In this document: positions 1 to 7,503 of the stretch, one piece after another
How positions within the stretch are numbered: the stretch's first letter is position 1
Layout: each line of letters starts with the position of its first letter
NCBI GenBank assembly: GCA_030378005.1
Contig: JAUCGF010000124.1
Location: 1 to 40,089, forward strand
Direction of reading: 5' to 3'
Source: Desulfococcaceae bacterium HSG9
GTDB lineage: Bacteria; Desulfobacterota; Desulfobacteria; Desulfobacterales; JAUCGF01
Length of the DNA stretch: 40,089 nucleotides
The notes under the pieces: model-generated
Told to the model about the DNA's origin: nothing
The model's database searches: none
The model's input: the letters and a program-made list of their open reading frames with translations, nothing else
Program-made: the position numbers and the translations under genes

Positions 1-231
1 AATGGAGATGCATCATTGAAGTCTTACTGTGAAAACGATACACTGGAAGCGTTCCCTCGTGATAGCCATGATTATCAGGTACTTTTGCCCTGATAATATG
101 ATATTTAAGGGGTTTTCAGGCATATTCAAATGACATCTCCATAAAAGCAGACAGTAACGCATAAGCCGGCTGCCAAAAAAATAGAACACTGTCTTTCCAG
201 CATCTGATAGCAGCCGGCTTATATCGAAAAA
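1..231. other. Intergenic stretch at window edge, no gene recognised
   Basis: No coding sequence could be supported here. A 9-bp inverted pair (2-10 with 133-141) and the hairpin at 163-220 are the only structures seen. The region may be the 3' flank of a lost transporter gene whose C-terminal remnant follows. Confidence 0.4.
163..220 (-). terminator. Hairpin downstream of the binding-protein remnant
   Basis: The 11-bp arms AAGCCGGCTGC (163-173) and GCAGCCGGCTT (210-220) are perfectly complementary. They lie just past the stop codon (232-234) of the minus-strand remnant, where a transcription terminator is expected. The loop is long (36 nt), so a repeat-type palindrome is an alternative. Confidence 0.4.
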
Positions 232-408
232 TTACTCAGCCGGCCCCAAATCTTCAGCCTTAAACGTTTCCAAAACTTTCATATAAACCTTGGCGCCAAA
301 AGGATTATCCGGCGCGGCCATGGTTTCGGTCAGCACGGCGTCGTTGCGCATGCAATTGTTTTTGGCCGAGATATGCACTGTTCCGTAAGGACCGTCGTAG
401 CTGATTTC
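232..408 (-). pseudogene. C-terminal remnant of a probable substrate-binding protein
   Basis: The minus strand is open for about 59 codons, with no start and a TAA immediately upstream at 409-411. The peptide contains a YDGPYGTVHIS segment followed by NPFGAKVYMKVLETF and ends in EDLGPAE. The GPxGTVxI pattern followed by a short amphipathic end recalls the C-terminus of periplasmic binding proteins of the branched-chain amino acid/urea/amide type. The upstream part of the gene is missing. The open stretch stops exactly where the inverted-repeat element at 413-507 begins, which suggests insertion or deletion destroyed the gene. Family assignment is tentative; that it is a coding relic is more secure. 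Confidence 0.4.
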
Positions 409-412
409 TTAG

Positions 413-507
413 ACTTTATCGGAAATAAGCTATCAGGTGCTTTTTCAGATGCTGACTTACTGAAATTATTAAGGCGGTTTCAGGGATTTTCTTATTTCCG
501 ATAAAGT
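413..507. repeat. 95-bp MITE-like element with perfect 17-bp terminal inverted repeats
   Basis: ACTTTATCGGAAATAAG at 413-429 is the exact reverse complement of 491-507. The 95 bp between the outer ends contain no ORF. It directly abuts the broken end of the binding-protein remnant. Size and terminal repeats fit a miniature inverted-repeat transposable element or the fused ends of an internally deleted IS. No second copy was noticed in this window. Confidence 0.6.
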
Positions 508-568
508 TTCTTTTAAGGCTTTGGCAAAGGATGCCTCTTTTTTCAGGTGAAACCGATTGTCAGGATAT

Positions 569-916
569 TTATCTAAAGTAGTTAACATTTGTAAATTGAT
601 GCTGACCATTTTTATATTTCACATCGTAATGAACATGATTAAAAAAAATTATATATTCATTTTTTGTTACCTTTTTATAATGAACAGTCCAAACCCGACC
701 CGCATCAGATGATTCAGATAACTTTAAAGACATAGCGCTTGGATCAAATTTGAACAGTTCATCCATCTCTTCCGGATATTCCTCTTTTGCGGTATGATAT
801 TTTATTAATTTAGAAATTAATGGCTTAACATATTTATCCGCTTTATTTTTTGCAGTAGAAGAACAGCCGATAGTACAAAGAATTGTCGCTATAATCAATA
901 CAATTATTATTTTCAT
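569..916 (-). CDS. Small hypothetical lipoprotein
   Basis: This is a protein of about 115 residues. I start it at the ATG at 916 because the next residues (MKIIIVLIIATILCTIGC) form a classic signal peptide ending at a lipobox-like TIGC; an in-frame ATG at 925 is an alternative. After the cysteine there is a short basic stretch, then a mixed charged domain with a DAGRVWTVHYKK segment near the middle and an aromatic-rich end (NHVHYDVKY). No known family was recognised. It lies downstream of the DUF2235 gene on the same strand, separated by about 200 bp that hold a palindromic repeat, so co-transcription is possible but not assured. No strong ribosome binding site is visible. Confidence 0.6.
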   Translation of the reverse strand: MKIIIVLIIATILCTIGCSSTAKNKADKYVKPLISKLIKYHTAKEEYPEEMDELFKFDPSAMSLKLSESSDAGRVWTVHYKKVTKNEYIIFFNHVHYDVKYKNGQHQFTNVNYFR

Positions 917-1002
917 TTGAAACATTTTAAGGAATGGGGACAAAACAACTTACCCATTTTCAGATAATTAATGTCATAAAATCTGATTTGAAATCAATCC
1001 AT

Positions 1003-1040
1003 CACCCCCTCCCTGACCCTCCCCTGTCAAGGGGGAGGGA
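1003..1040. repeat. C-rich/G-rich palindromic intergenic repeat
   Basis: CCCCCTCCCTGACCCTCCCC is followed by TGTCAA and then GGGGGAGGG, giving a strong GC stem in an otherwise AT-rich gap. The pattern resembles the widespread REP-like dispersed palindromes of proteobacteria. It sits between two minus-strand genes and could also slow or end transcription. Confidence 0.6.
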
Positions 1041-1122
1041 ATATCTGAGGAAAGAGCTTTTATGCTGTTTTATTTATGACAACTATGTGTATGGAACACT
1101 CAAACAAAGGATGTGTGCGTTT

Positions 1123-2055
1123 TCATGCTTCATAATTCGGTTTGGCCGGTAGATTGGCAGGAGTGTAATCCTTTAATTTTTGCACACGTTTTTTGGTGGA
1201 AGCATGTACCGTATCGGATTTGGCTATTGGACGTATGTGTGCGCCAAAAGCCTCCCATATACCACCGAATGAGTCGTGCAAAACGCCGCAAGGGTCTTTC
1301 TTCAATTTTTTCATTGCACTGGCTTTAATTCTCAAACCGTGTTTGTACGCATGCTCGATCATCCATTGCAATGCGATGTCCGACAAACCGCTTTCGCTGT
1401 ATCCGCCTCCAACATCGGAGTGTACGCCGGAAAACCATGTCTGATGGACTCGCGCCTCGTTATCCCATTGCAACTCCGGAAAAAATTTGCGTTTTTCATC
1501 AATCGATATTGCGTGGCAGCCTGCTACCACACACTTAGGCAGTTTATTGTCGTTAAAATCGTCATCGGTTGTGGTTTTTACGGTGTCCCAAACACCCAGC
1601 ATTTCTACCGAAATATCGAATAAACGGCCTTTCTCCTTTAACACTTTGACACTGTCAGCGTCACGCTTTAAGTAAAGTTGCCAGGCCAGATCAATATCAT
1701 CGGCTTCTACCGGCAAACCGCATTGCGAGATCAGCCCTGCCAATCGGCGTGCGGCATAAGCGCCTCTGCTGAAGCCGAACATAAACACTTTGTTGGCCTC
1801 TCTTTTCCAGTCCGCATCCGCAAACCGTTTTCTTAAAAAACGATATGCTCCGAGAATCTGCCGATCAAGCCCTTTACCGTAAATTCCGCCGGGCAGCGCT
1901 TCCCAGTGTGCGGTGCCGACGCCCTCTTCATAATGTGTGACTTGTTTTTTTGAAGCGCACGCATTCAATATTTTAGCGACATTGGTGAGCGCTCCCATAT
2001 CGGTGTCATTCCAGGTACCGTCGCATCCAACGATTAAATTCCGAATTTTAGCCAT
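1123..2055 (-). CDS. DUF2235 alpha/beta hydrolase (Tle1-like phospholipase fold)
   Basis: This 310-residue cytosolic-type protein has no signal peptide. It opens with LIVGCDGTWND, typical of DUF2235. The nucleophile elbow GFSRGAYAAR puts the catalytic Ser at about residue 96; GVWDTVK (Asp157) and WFSGVHSDVGGGY (His212) supply plausible acid and histidine. The same fold occurs in type VI secretion Tle1 phospholipase effectors and in many stand-alone hydrolases of unknown substrate. A good Shine-Dalgarno (AAGGAG) precedes the ATG at 2055. It lies 23 bp downstream of a Bor-like lipoprotein gene, so the two are probably one operon. No VgrG, PAAR or Hcp gene is visible, so a secreted-effector role is only a possibility. 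Confidence 0.85.
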   Translation of the reverse strand: MAKIRNLIVGCDGTWNDTDMGALTNVAKILNACASKKQVTHYEEGVGTAHWEALPGGIYGKGLDRQILGAYRFLRKRFADADWKREANKVFMFGFSRGAYAARRLAGLISQCGLPVEADDIDLAWQLYLKRDADSVKVLKEKGRLFDISVEMLGVWDTVKTTTDDDFNDNKLPKCVVAGCHAISIDEKRKFFPELQWDNEARVHQTWFSGVHSDVGGGYSESGLSDIALQWMIEHAYKHGLRIKASAMKKLKKDPCGVLHDSFGGIWEAFGAHIRPIAKSDTVHASTKKRVQKLKDYTPANLPAKPNYEA

Positions 2056-2078
2056 TCTATTATCTCCTTACATCCGGG

Positions 2079-2420
2079 TTAAGGGGTCGGGGTATATAAT
2101 TCTTCATTATCTTCTTGTCGAGGCGTTCCGTCACACCACCATTCAGCGGTCTGTGGCACATAAAGCCCCATCGAAATGACTGACACCAATACATATACCG
2201 CATTGGTATGATAACGTACACGATACAAGCCTCGGCCTTCTTCACACTTTTTGATCGGTGGTGCGGACCAAACGATGCCGTAGAACGAACCATGTACGGT
2301 ATGTTTGCCTGTTTTTGATTTCGGTGTTTTTTGACAATCGCCCTCAATTGTCATCGTGGCGCAACCGGATATGCTGACAATCATGCAACAGATTAACACC
2401 GCCCAAATAATTTTTTTCAT
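2079..2420 (-). CDS. Bor/Iss-like outer-membrane lipoprotein
   Basis: The protein has 113 residues. A signal peptide of about 19 residues ends in the lipobox SISGC, so the mature protein should be lipidated. The rest follows the layout of the phage lambda Bor family: an early HTVHGSFYGIVW strand, a central Cys in KKCEEGRGLYRVRY, then a hydrophobic VLVSVISMGLYVP segment and a Cys close to the end (WWCDG). The start has a strong AGGAGGGG ribosome site. It is probably first in an operon with the DUF2235 hydrolase. Bor proteins are surface lipoproteins linked to serum resistance; here it might instead protect against or anchor the hydrolase, which is inference. Confidence 0.7.
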   Translation of the reverse strand: MKKIIWAVLICCMIVSISGCATMTIEGDCQKTPKSKTGKHTVHGSFYGIVWSAPPIKKCEEGRGLYRVRYHTNAVYVLVSVISMGLYVPQTAEWWCDGTPRQEDNEELYTPTP

Positions 2421-2780
2421 ATCCCCTCCTTTTTTTTATGGTTGAGATATTAAACAGATTGTGGCATGAAGTCAATATCAATCTGATTAAAACAAACGGA
2501 GAGAAGCAAAAAACGGCCCGGAAAGTAATGGACAACTTACGCCTGAACAACGGCTGCGATCCGCTCATCACAAACGCTGTTCAGGAAAAATGCGGTCATC
2601 CGATCGGAAAAAGACTGTCCGAAAAAAGCTTAATTCGGTGCTTTTTGCTCTTGACAAAAAACTCGTTTCATAACAGGTGGGTGCCAAGCAACGAAACCCA
2701 CCAACTATCAGCTATCATCGGGTAAGTTTCGTTGCTCTGCACTCACCCTACAATTTAGCTATTTTATAAGCGTTGGAATA
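2421..2780. other. Divergent intergenic region with repeat
   Basis: This 360-bp gap separates the divergent Bor-like and DUF1445 genes, so it should carry promoters for both. A TTGACA at 2651-2656 is a possible -35 element for the plus-strand gene. The only other structure is the inverted repeat at 2675-2749. A 95-codon open frame here has no family features and is treated as chance. Confidence 0.4.
2675..2749. repeat. Imperfect inverted repeat (GGTGGGT...AACCCACC type)
   Basis: The arm at 2675-2700 (containing GCAACGAAACCCA) is nearly the reverse complement of 2720-2749 (containing GTTTCGTTGC and CACTCACCCT). The GTGGGTTTCGTTGC theme is characteristic of dispersed intergenic palindromes found in many bacterial genomes. 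It lies in the promoter region of the DUF1445 gene. Confidence 0.55.
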
Positions 2781-3611
2781 ATGATCAATACCGATAATAC
2801 AATGAATAAACAGAGTTTAAGTGAAAGTAAATTAGCGGACATGACGCCGCACGAATTTCGAGAGATTGTCAGACACGGAGAATGGAGCGATGTGAATACA
2901 AATGTTTGTCAAGGGCGCGCTCAGGCGAATTTGGTTATTGTTCCTAAATCGCTTGCCTTTGAATTTCTCCTGTTTTGTCATCGCAATCCAAATCCATGCC
3001 CGGTTATTGACGTTACCGAACCCGGAGATTATCATCCTCGGTTTTCAGCACCGGATGCGGATATTCGAACTGATTTGCCAAAATATCGGGTTTTCAAAAA
3101 CGGCGTGATTATTGATGAGCCTTTCGATATTATTCAATACTGGGATGAGGATTCGGTTGCCTTCCTTTTAGGTTGCGGCACCAATTTTGATTGGAGTCTT
3201 CGTGCGGCAAATGTTCAATATCGTTATATCGGAGATTACACCACAAACATCGAATGCGTTCCGGCCGGCAATTTTCATGGGTGCATGGTCGTATCAACCC
3301 GCCTTTTCAAATCAAGCCATGATGCCGTCCGTGCAATCCAAATCACATCTCGAAATTTGGCCGCCCACGGCCCGCCGATTTATATCGGGAACCCGAATGA
3401 TATTGGCATAAAGGACCTATATCACCCCGATATGTTTTCTTTTAATGAGCCGATTCAACCCATAGAGCCAAATGAAATTATTATGAGTTGGGCATGCGGG
3501 GTGACACCGCAGACAGTTGCACAAAGCAGCAAGACGCCGTTTATGATTTCCCATTATCCAGGGCACATGTTTGTAACTGATAAATTGTCTGAAGAGTTAG
3601 CGATTTTGTGA
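2781..3611 (+). CDS. DUF1445 family putative hydro-lyase (D-glutamate cyclase-like)
   Basis: The protein has 276 residues, close to the usual length of the family. Conserved DUF1445 blocks appear in order: VCQGRAQANLVIVP near residue 45, FLLFCHRNPNPCPVIDVTEPGD, the TDLPKYRVFKNG strand, VAFLLGCGTNFDWSL, FHGCMVVSTR, GPPIYIGNPNDIGIKDL and finally MSWACGVTPQ with APGHMF-like PGHMFVTD at the end. Members are annotated as hydro-lyases, and the mammalian homologue is D-glutamate cyclase, but bacterial substrates are mostly unknown. It stands alone on the plus strand. The start could be this ATG or the one at 2802. The family call is secure; the reaction is not. Confidence 0.88.
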   Translation: MINTDNTMNKQSLSESKLADMTPHEFREIVRHGEWSDVNTNVCQGRAQANLVIVPKSLAFEFLLFCHRNPNPCPVIDVTEPGDYHPRFSAPDADIRTDLPKYRVFKNGVIIDEPFDIIQYWDEDSVAFLLGCGTNFDWSLRAANVQYRYIGDYTTNIECVPAGNFHGCMVVSTRLFKSSHDAVRAIQITSRNLAAHGPPIYIGNPNDIGIKDLYHPDMFSFNEPIQPIEPNEIIMSWACGVTPQTVAQSSKTPFMISHYPGHMFVTDKLSEELAIL

Positions 3612-3794
3612 GGGAAGCTGACCAACCCCATAAATGAAAATGGCGATTTGGGGGACGGTTTTCTGAAACGTTTAAATTTCTTGCCAAGCAATTTGTTTTT
3701 ATGATACTGACTGAAATTCATTTTATAAAGAAAAGCATAAAATTTAAAATCACTTAATAAATAATATCTTCTTCTTGACAAGAAGTATATTTTT

Positions 3795-3923
3795 ATGACA
3801 TTGTGTTTTGTTTCTTCTTTGGAAGAATTGCCGATTCCAAGAAATCAATTTGATTTAGCGGCACTTGAAAAAATTCTGGCCGATTTTGCTACCAAAGATA
3901 CACATCAGAATACTTCCGAATGA
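3795..3923 (+). CDS. Possible 42-residue ORF, or decayed gene end
   Basis: This short frame in the 376-bp gap before the transporter operon contains EELPIPRNQFDLAALEKILADF, which looks like a folded amphipathic helix rather than random sequence. It has only a weak upstream AGAAG and no recognised family. A short hairpin, CTTCTT-GAC-AAGAAG (3771-3785), precedes it. It may be a tiny protein or the last piece of a lost gene. The rest of the gap holds nothing else recognisable apart from the AAAGGAGG ribosome site of the next gene. Confidence 0.25.
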   Translation: MTLCFVSSLEELPIPRNQFDLAALEKILADFATKDTHQNTSE

Positions 3924-3987
3924 TAGATATTTTCATTGAATTGAATTTAATCGTTTAAGATTATTAACCAAATTAAAGGAGGGCTTG

Positions 3988-5637
3988 ATGAAGGAGAAAA
4001 GGCACAGCAACATTTCAGGTGTCGAGATTCCCGGTGAGATCGAATATAACGACCTCAGTGCGAAAGAAAAAGATACCATCACGAATGCATTGCACCGGGG
4101 GGTGACGCGCCGTGAATTTATGACTTGGTTGACAGCGACGGGTGTGACGCTGGCTTCTGCCGGCAGTATCTTTACCTCCGCCAAAACGGCCATGGCCGCG
4201 ACGCCCAAGCGCGGCGGAAAAGTAAAATGCGCAATGGCAACGCATGGGCCTAACGACACGATGGACCCGTCACTAGCCACCTCGACAATCGACTATACGC
4301 GTCACCGCATTCACTACAACAGTCTGGTTCAGCTTAACGACAAATTGATACCGCAACCGGAGCTGGCCGAAGAATTTTCAATGAATGACAGTGCGACGGA
4401 GCATACCTTCAAAATCCGCAAGGACGTGGTGTTTCACGACGGCAGCAAGCTGACCGCGGACGATGTTGTCTGGTCCATGCGGCGCCACATGGGAAAAGAT
4501 TCGAAATCCGTGGCGAAACCGCTTATGGCGGGGGTCAAGGAGTGGAAAAAGGTCGACAGCCATACCGTCAAGGCGCTTCTTTCATCACCGGATGCCGACT
4601 TTGCCACGGTTTTGGGAGTGTTCCAGTTTAAAATCGTGAAAAAGGATACTGCCGACTGGCAAAACCCGCCCGGAACGGGCCCATTTACACTCAAGGAGTT
4701 CAAGCAGGGTGTGCGCGCTGTCCATCTGCGCAATGAAAACTATTGGCGAGAGGGTCCCAATCTCGATCAAATTCAGACTACGGCCATTACCGACTCGGTC
4801 GCCCGCGTGAACGCACTTCTTTCCGGCGATATGCAATTAATAGCGTCCGTCGATCCCAAAGCTATCAAACAGGTGGAAAGTACGCCGGGCGTCAGCGTCT
4901 TATCGGTTCCCTCCGGTCAATATCCAGGGATCTGCTGTATGACGAATACGGCGCCAGGCAATAATCCTGACTTTGTCATGGCAATGAAATTGTTGCAACG
5001 ACGAAAAAGAATCGTGAAATCGATCCTCAAAAAACAAGGCACGCTCGGTAACGACCACCCCATTAACATTGCATATCCGGATCATTGTGACACACTGGCA
5101 CAGAGAGCATTTGACCCGGACAAGGCCAAGTTCCACCTAAAGAAGTCGGGCGTTACCCAGGCCGAGCTTCATGTAGCCGAAGTGACACCCGGGATAACCG
5201 ATATAGTGCTTATGACACAGCGTGAAGCCTCCAAGATCGGCCTTACACTGAATGTCAAGAGAGTACCCGCCGACGGCTACTGGGGGGCGATCTGGATGAA
5301 AACGCCGATCAATGTCGTCGTCTGGAACGCCCGCCCGACGGCCAACTCCATGATGTCCTCTGCCTTTGCGCCTGACGCGCCGTGGAATGACACGCTGTGG
5401 AAGAACGAGCGGATGGGCGAATTGCTCGCAGCGTCGCGTGCAATCAAAGACCCGGTTAAACGCAAGGAGATGTACTGTGAAATGCAGACAATCATCCACA
5501 ATGAAAGCGGTATGGTTATACCGGCACATATTAATTACGTTGACGGTGCATCAGACAAGGTTAAGGGTTTCCCCAAGGTGCCGCTCGAAGCTTTTGGCGG
5601 TTGCGAATGGCCGGAATTTGCCTGGCTCGAAGGTTAA
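3988..5637 (+). CDS. ABC transporter substrate-binding protein, family 5, Tat-exported (copy 1)
   Basis: The 549-residue extracytoplasmic solute receptor belongs to the peptide/nickel/opine family (SBP_bac_5). The N-terminus is unusual: about 38 polar residues precede the twin-arginine motif TRREFM (Arg41-Arg42), a hydrophobic stretch and an AMA cleavage site near residue 70. After cleavage come KRGGKV, the TMDPSLATS segment and the family signature TFKIRKDVVFHDGSKLTADDVVWSMRR. The GTGPFTLKEFKQG block is also typical. An AAAGGAGG site precedes the ATG; a TTG three bases upstream is less likely. It heads an operon with two near-identical paralogues, two permeases and a fused ATPase. Family 5 receptors bind peptides, opines, metals or small cations; carnitine or a betaine is proposed here from gene context only. 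Confidence 0.92.
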   Translation: MKEKRHSNISGVEIPGEIEYNDLSAKEKDTITNALHRGVTRREFMTWLTATGVTLASAGSIFTSAKTAMAATPKRGGKVKCAMATHGPNDTMDPSLATSTIDYTRHRIHYNSLVQLNDKLIPQPELAEEFSMNDSATEHTFKIRKDVVFHDGSKLTADDVVWSMRRHMGKDSKSVAKPLMAGVKEWKKVDSHTVKALLSSPDADFATVLGVFQFKIVKKDTADWQNPPGTGPFTLKEFKQGVRAVHLRNENYWREGPNLDQIQTTAITDSVARVNALLSGDMQLIASVDPKAIKQVESTPGVSVLSVPSGQYPGICCMTNTAPGNNPDFVMAMKLLQRRKRIVKSILKKQGTLGNDHPINIAYPDHCDTLAQRAFDPDKAKFHLKKSGVTQAELHVAEVTPGITDIVLMTQREASKIGLTLNVKRVPADGYWGAIWMKTPINVVVWNARPTANSMMSSAFAPDAPWNDTLWKNERMGELLAASRAIKDPVKRKEMYCEMQTIIHNESGMVIPAHINYVDGASDKVKGFPKVPLEAFGGCEWPEFAWLEG

Positions 5638-5745
5638 GCTTGGAATCCGGCGACAACACCGGCCCGAAAGCCATAATTCGGGCAGGATGCCGGCGGCAAT
5701 CATGATTAAAACCGAATATCAACCTATATAAGGAGGTTTAAGCGT
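5638..5745 (+). repeat. 108-bp spacer, copy A, with intercistronic hairpin
   Basis: This spacer is almost identical to 7396-7503, with only a couple of differences noticed. Inside, CCCGAA and TTCGGG form a stem flanked by CCGGC/GCCGG halves, and the spacer ends with AAGGAGG as ribosome site. Such hairpins often stabilise upstream binding-protein mRNA. Its conservation shows that duplication copied gene plus leader as a unit. Confidence 0.8.
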
Positions 5746-7395
5746 ATGAAGGAGAAAAGGCACAGCAACATTACAGGTGTCGATATTCCTGGTGAGATCG
5801 AATATAACGACCTCAGCGAGACAGAAAAAAATACCATCACGAAGGCATTGCACCGGGGGGTGACACGTCGTGAATTTATGACTTGGCTGATGGCTACGGG
5901 GGTGACAGTGGCTTCCGCCGGCAGTATCTTCACATCGGCCAAAACAGCTATGGCCGAAACGCCCAAGCGCGGCGGAAAACTAAAATTCGCCACGGATTTG
6001 CATGGGCCTACCGACACGATGGACCCGATGATGGCCACCTCCTCAATTGACTATACACGTCACCGGGCGCACTATAACAGCTTGGTTCAGCTTAACGAGA
6101 AAGTAATTCCCCAACCGGAACTGGCTGAAGAGTTTTCAATGAATGACAGTGCCACGGAGTTCACCTTCAAAATTCGTAAGGATGTCGTGTTTCACGACGG
6201 CAGTAAGCTGACAGCGGACGATGTTGTCTGGTCCATGCAGCGCCATCTGGGAAAAGATTCGAAATCCGTGGTGAAACCACTTGTCGCGGGGGTCAAAGAG
6301 TGGAAAAAGGTTGACAGCCATACAGTTAAGGCGATTCTTTCATCACCGGATGCCGACTTAGTGACGGTTTTGGGAGTGTTCCAGTTTAAAATCGCTAAAA
6401 AGGATACCAAAGACTGGCAAAAATCACCCGGAACCGGCCCATTTACCCTTAAAGAATTCAAGCCGGGTGTACGCGCTTTACATGAGCGCAATAAAAACTA
6501 TTGGCGCGAGGGCCCCAATCTTGATGTATTTGAGACCACGGCCATTACCGACTCGGTTGCCCGCGTGAACGCACTTCTTTCCGGCGATATGCAGATAGCA
6601 GCACTCGTCGATCCCAAAGCTATCAGACAGGTGGAAGGTACGCCGGGCGTTCACATCTCATCGATTCCTTCTGGTCAATATATGGGAATCTGCTGTATGA
6701 CGAACACGGCACCGGGCAATAATCCTGACTTTGTCATGGCAATGAAATTGCTGCAACGGCGCGAAAGAATCTTGAAATCAATCCTTAAAAAACAAGGCAC
6801 GCTCGGTAACGACCACCCCATTAACATTGCATATCCGGATCATTGTGACACACTGGCACAGAGAAAATTCGATCCGGACAAGGCCAAGTTTCACCTGAAG
6901 AAATCGGGCATCACCCAGGCTGAGATTCAGGTTGCCGAAGTTGCACCCGGGATAACCGATACAGTGCTCATGACACAGCGCGAAGCCGCCAAGATCGGCC
7001 TTAAACTGGATATCAAGCGAGTGCCCAATGACGGCTATTGGGGTGCGATCTGGATGAAAACCCCTCTCAATGTAACCACATGGAACAACCGCCCGACAGC
7101 CAACTCCATGTTGTCCATTGCCTTTGCACCTGATGCTCCGTGGAACGACACGCTGTGGAAGAACGAGCGCTTAGGCGAACTGCTTGTCATCTCCCGTGCA
7201 GAGAAAGACCCGATTAAACGTAAGGAGATGTACTGTGAAATGCAGACGATCACCCACAATGAGTGCGGCATGGTTATACCGGCACATTTGAATTACGTAG
7301 ATGGTATATCAGACAAGGTTAAGGGTATTCCCTGGGTGCCGCTCGGTAATGTTGGCGCTTCCGAATTTCCGGAATTTGCCTGGCTCGAAGGTTAA
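5746..7395 (+). CDS. ABC transporter substrate-binding protein, family 5, Tat-exported (copy 2)
   Basis: This 549-residue paralogue of copy 1 starts exactly 1758 bp after it. The polar leader, twin-arginine motif, AMA cleavage site and family 5 signature are all retained. Differences cluster after the signal and around ligand-lining positions: copy 1 has KCAMATHGPNDTMDPSLATST where copy 2 has KFATDLHGPTDTMDPMMATSS, and copy 1 VVVWNARPTANSMMSS becomes VTTWNNRPTANSMLSI. This suggests altered ligand preference rather than simple gene dosage. It is closer to copy 3 than to copy 1 by eye. It is translated from its own AAGGAGG site and should share the operon's transcript. Confidence 0.92.
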   Translation: MKEKRHSNITGVDIPGEIEYNDLSETEKNTITKALHRGVTRREFMTWLMATGVTVASAGSIFTSAKTAMAETPKRGGKLKFATDLHGPTDTMDPMMATSSIDYTRHRAHYNSLVQLNEKVIPQPELAEEFSMNDSATEFTFKIRKDVVFHDGSKLTADDVVWSMQRHLGKDSKSVVKPLVAGVKEWKKVDSHTVKAILSSPDADLVTVLGVFQFKIAKKDTKDWQKSPGTGPFTLKEFKPGVRALHERNKNYWREGPNLDVFETTAITDSVARVNALLSGDMQIAALVDPKAIRQVEGTPGVHISSIPSGQYMGICCMTNTAPGNNPDFVMAMKLLQRRERILKSILKKQGTLGNDHPINIAYPDHCDTLAQRKFDPDKAKFHLKKSGITQAEIQVAEVAPGITDTVLMTQREAAKIGLKLDIKRVPNDGYWGAIWMKTPLNVTTWNNRPTANSMLSIAFAPDAPWNDTLWKNERLGELLVISRAEKDPIKRKEMYCEMQTITHNECGMVIPAHLNYVDGISDKVKGIPWVPLGNVGASEFPEFAWLEG

Positions 7396-7503
7396 GCTTG
7401 GAATCCGGCGACAACACCGGCCCGAAAGCCATAATTCGGGTAGGATGCCGGCGGCAATCATGATTAAAACCGAATATCAACTTATATAAGGAGGTTTAAG
7501 CGT
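7396..7503 (+). repeat. 108-bp spacer, copy B, with intercistronic hairpin
   Basis: This is the second copy of the spacer at 5638-5745, including the CCCGAA/TTCGGG stem and the TATAAGGAGGTTTAAGC leader. The repeated leader gives copies 2 and 3 the same translation signal. A related leader (TTTTTTAAGGAGGCTTAAGC) also precedes the first permease gene. Confidence 0.8.

Noticed and set aside
1123..1675. Several plus-strand ORFs opposite the DUF2235 gene
   Set aside because: They are antisense shadows of a gene with clear motifs on the minus strand.
2438..2725. 95-codon plus-strand ORF upstream of the DUF1445 gene
   Set aside because: No family features, low-complexity composition, and it runs through the intergenic inverted repeat; treated as chance.
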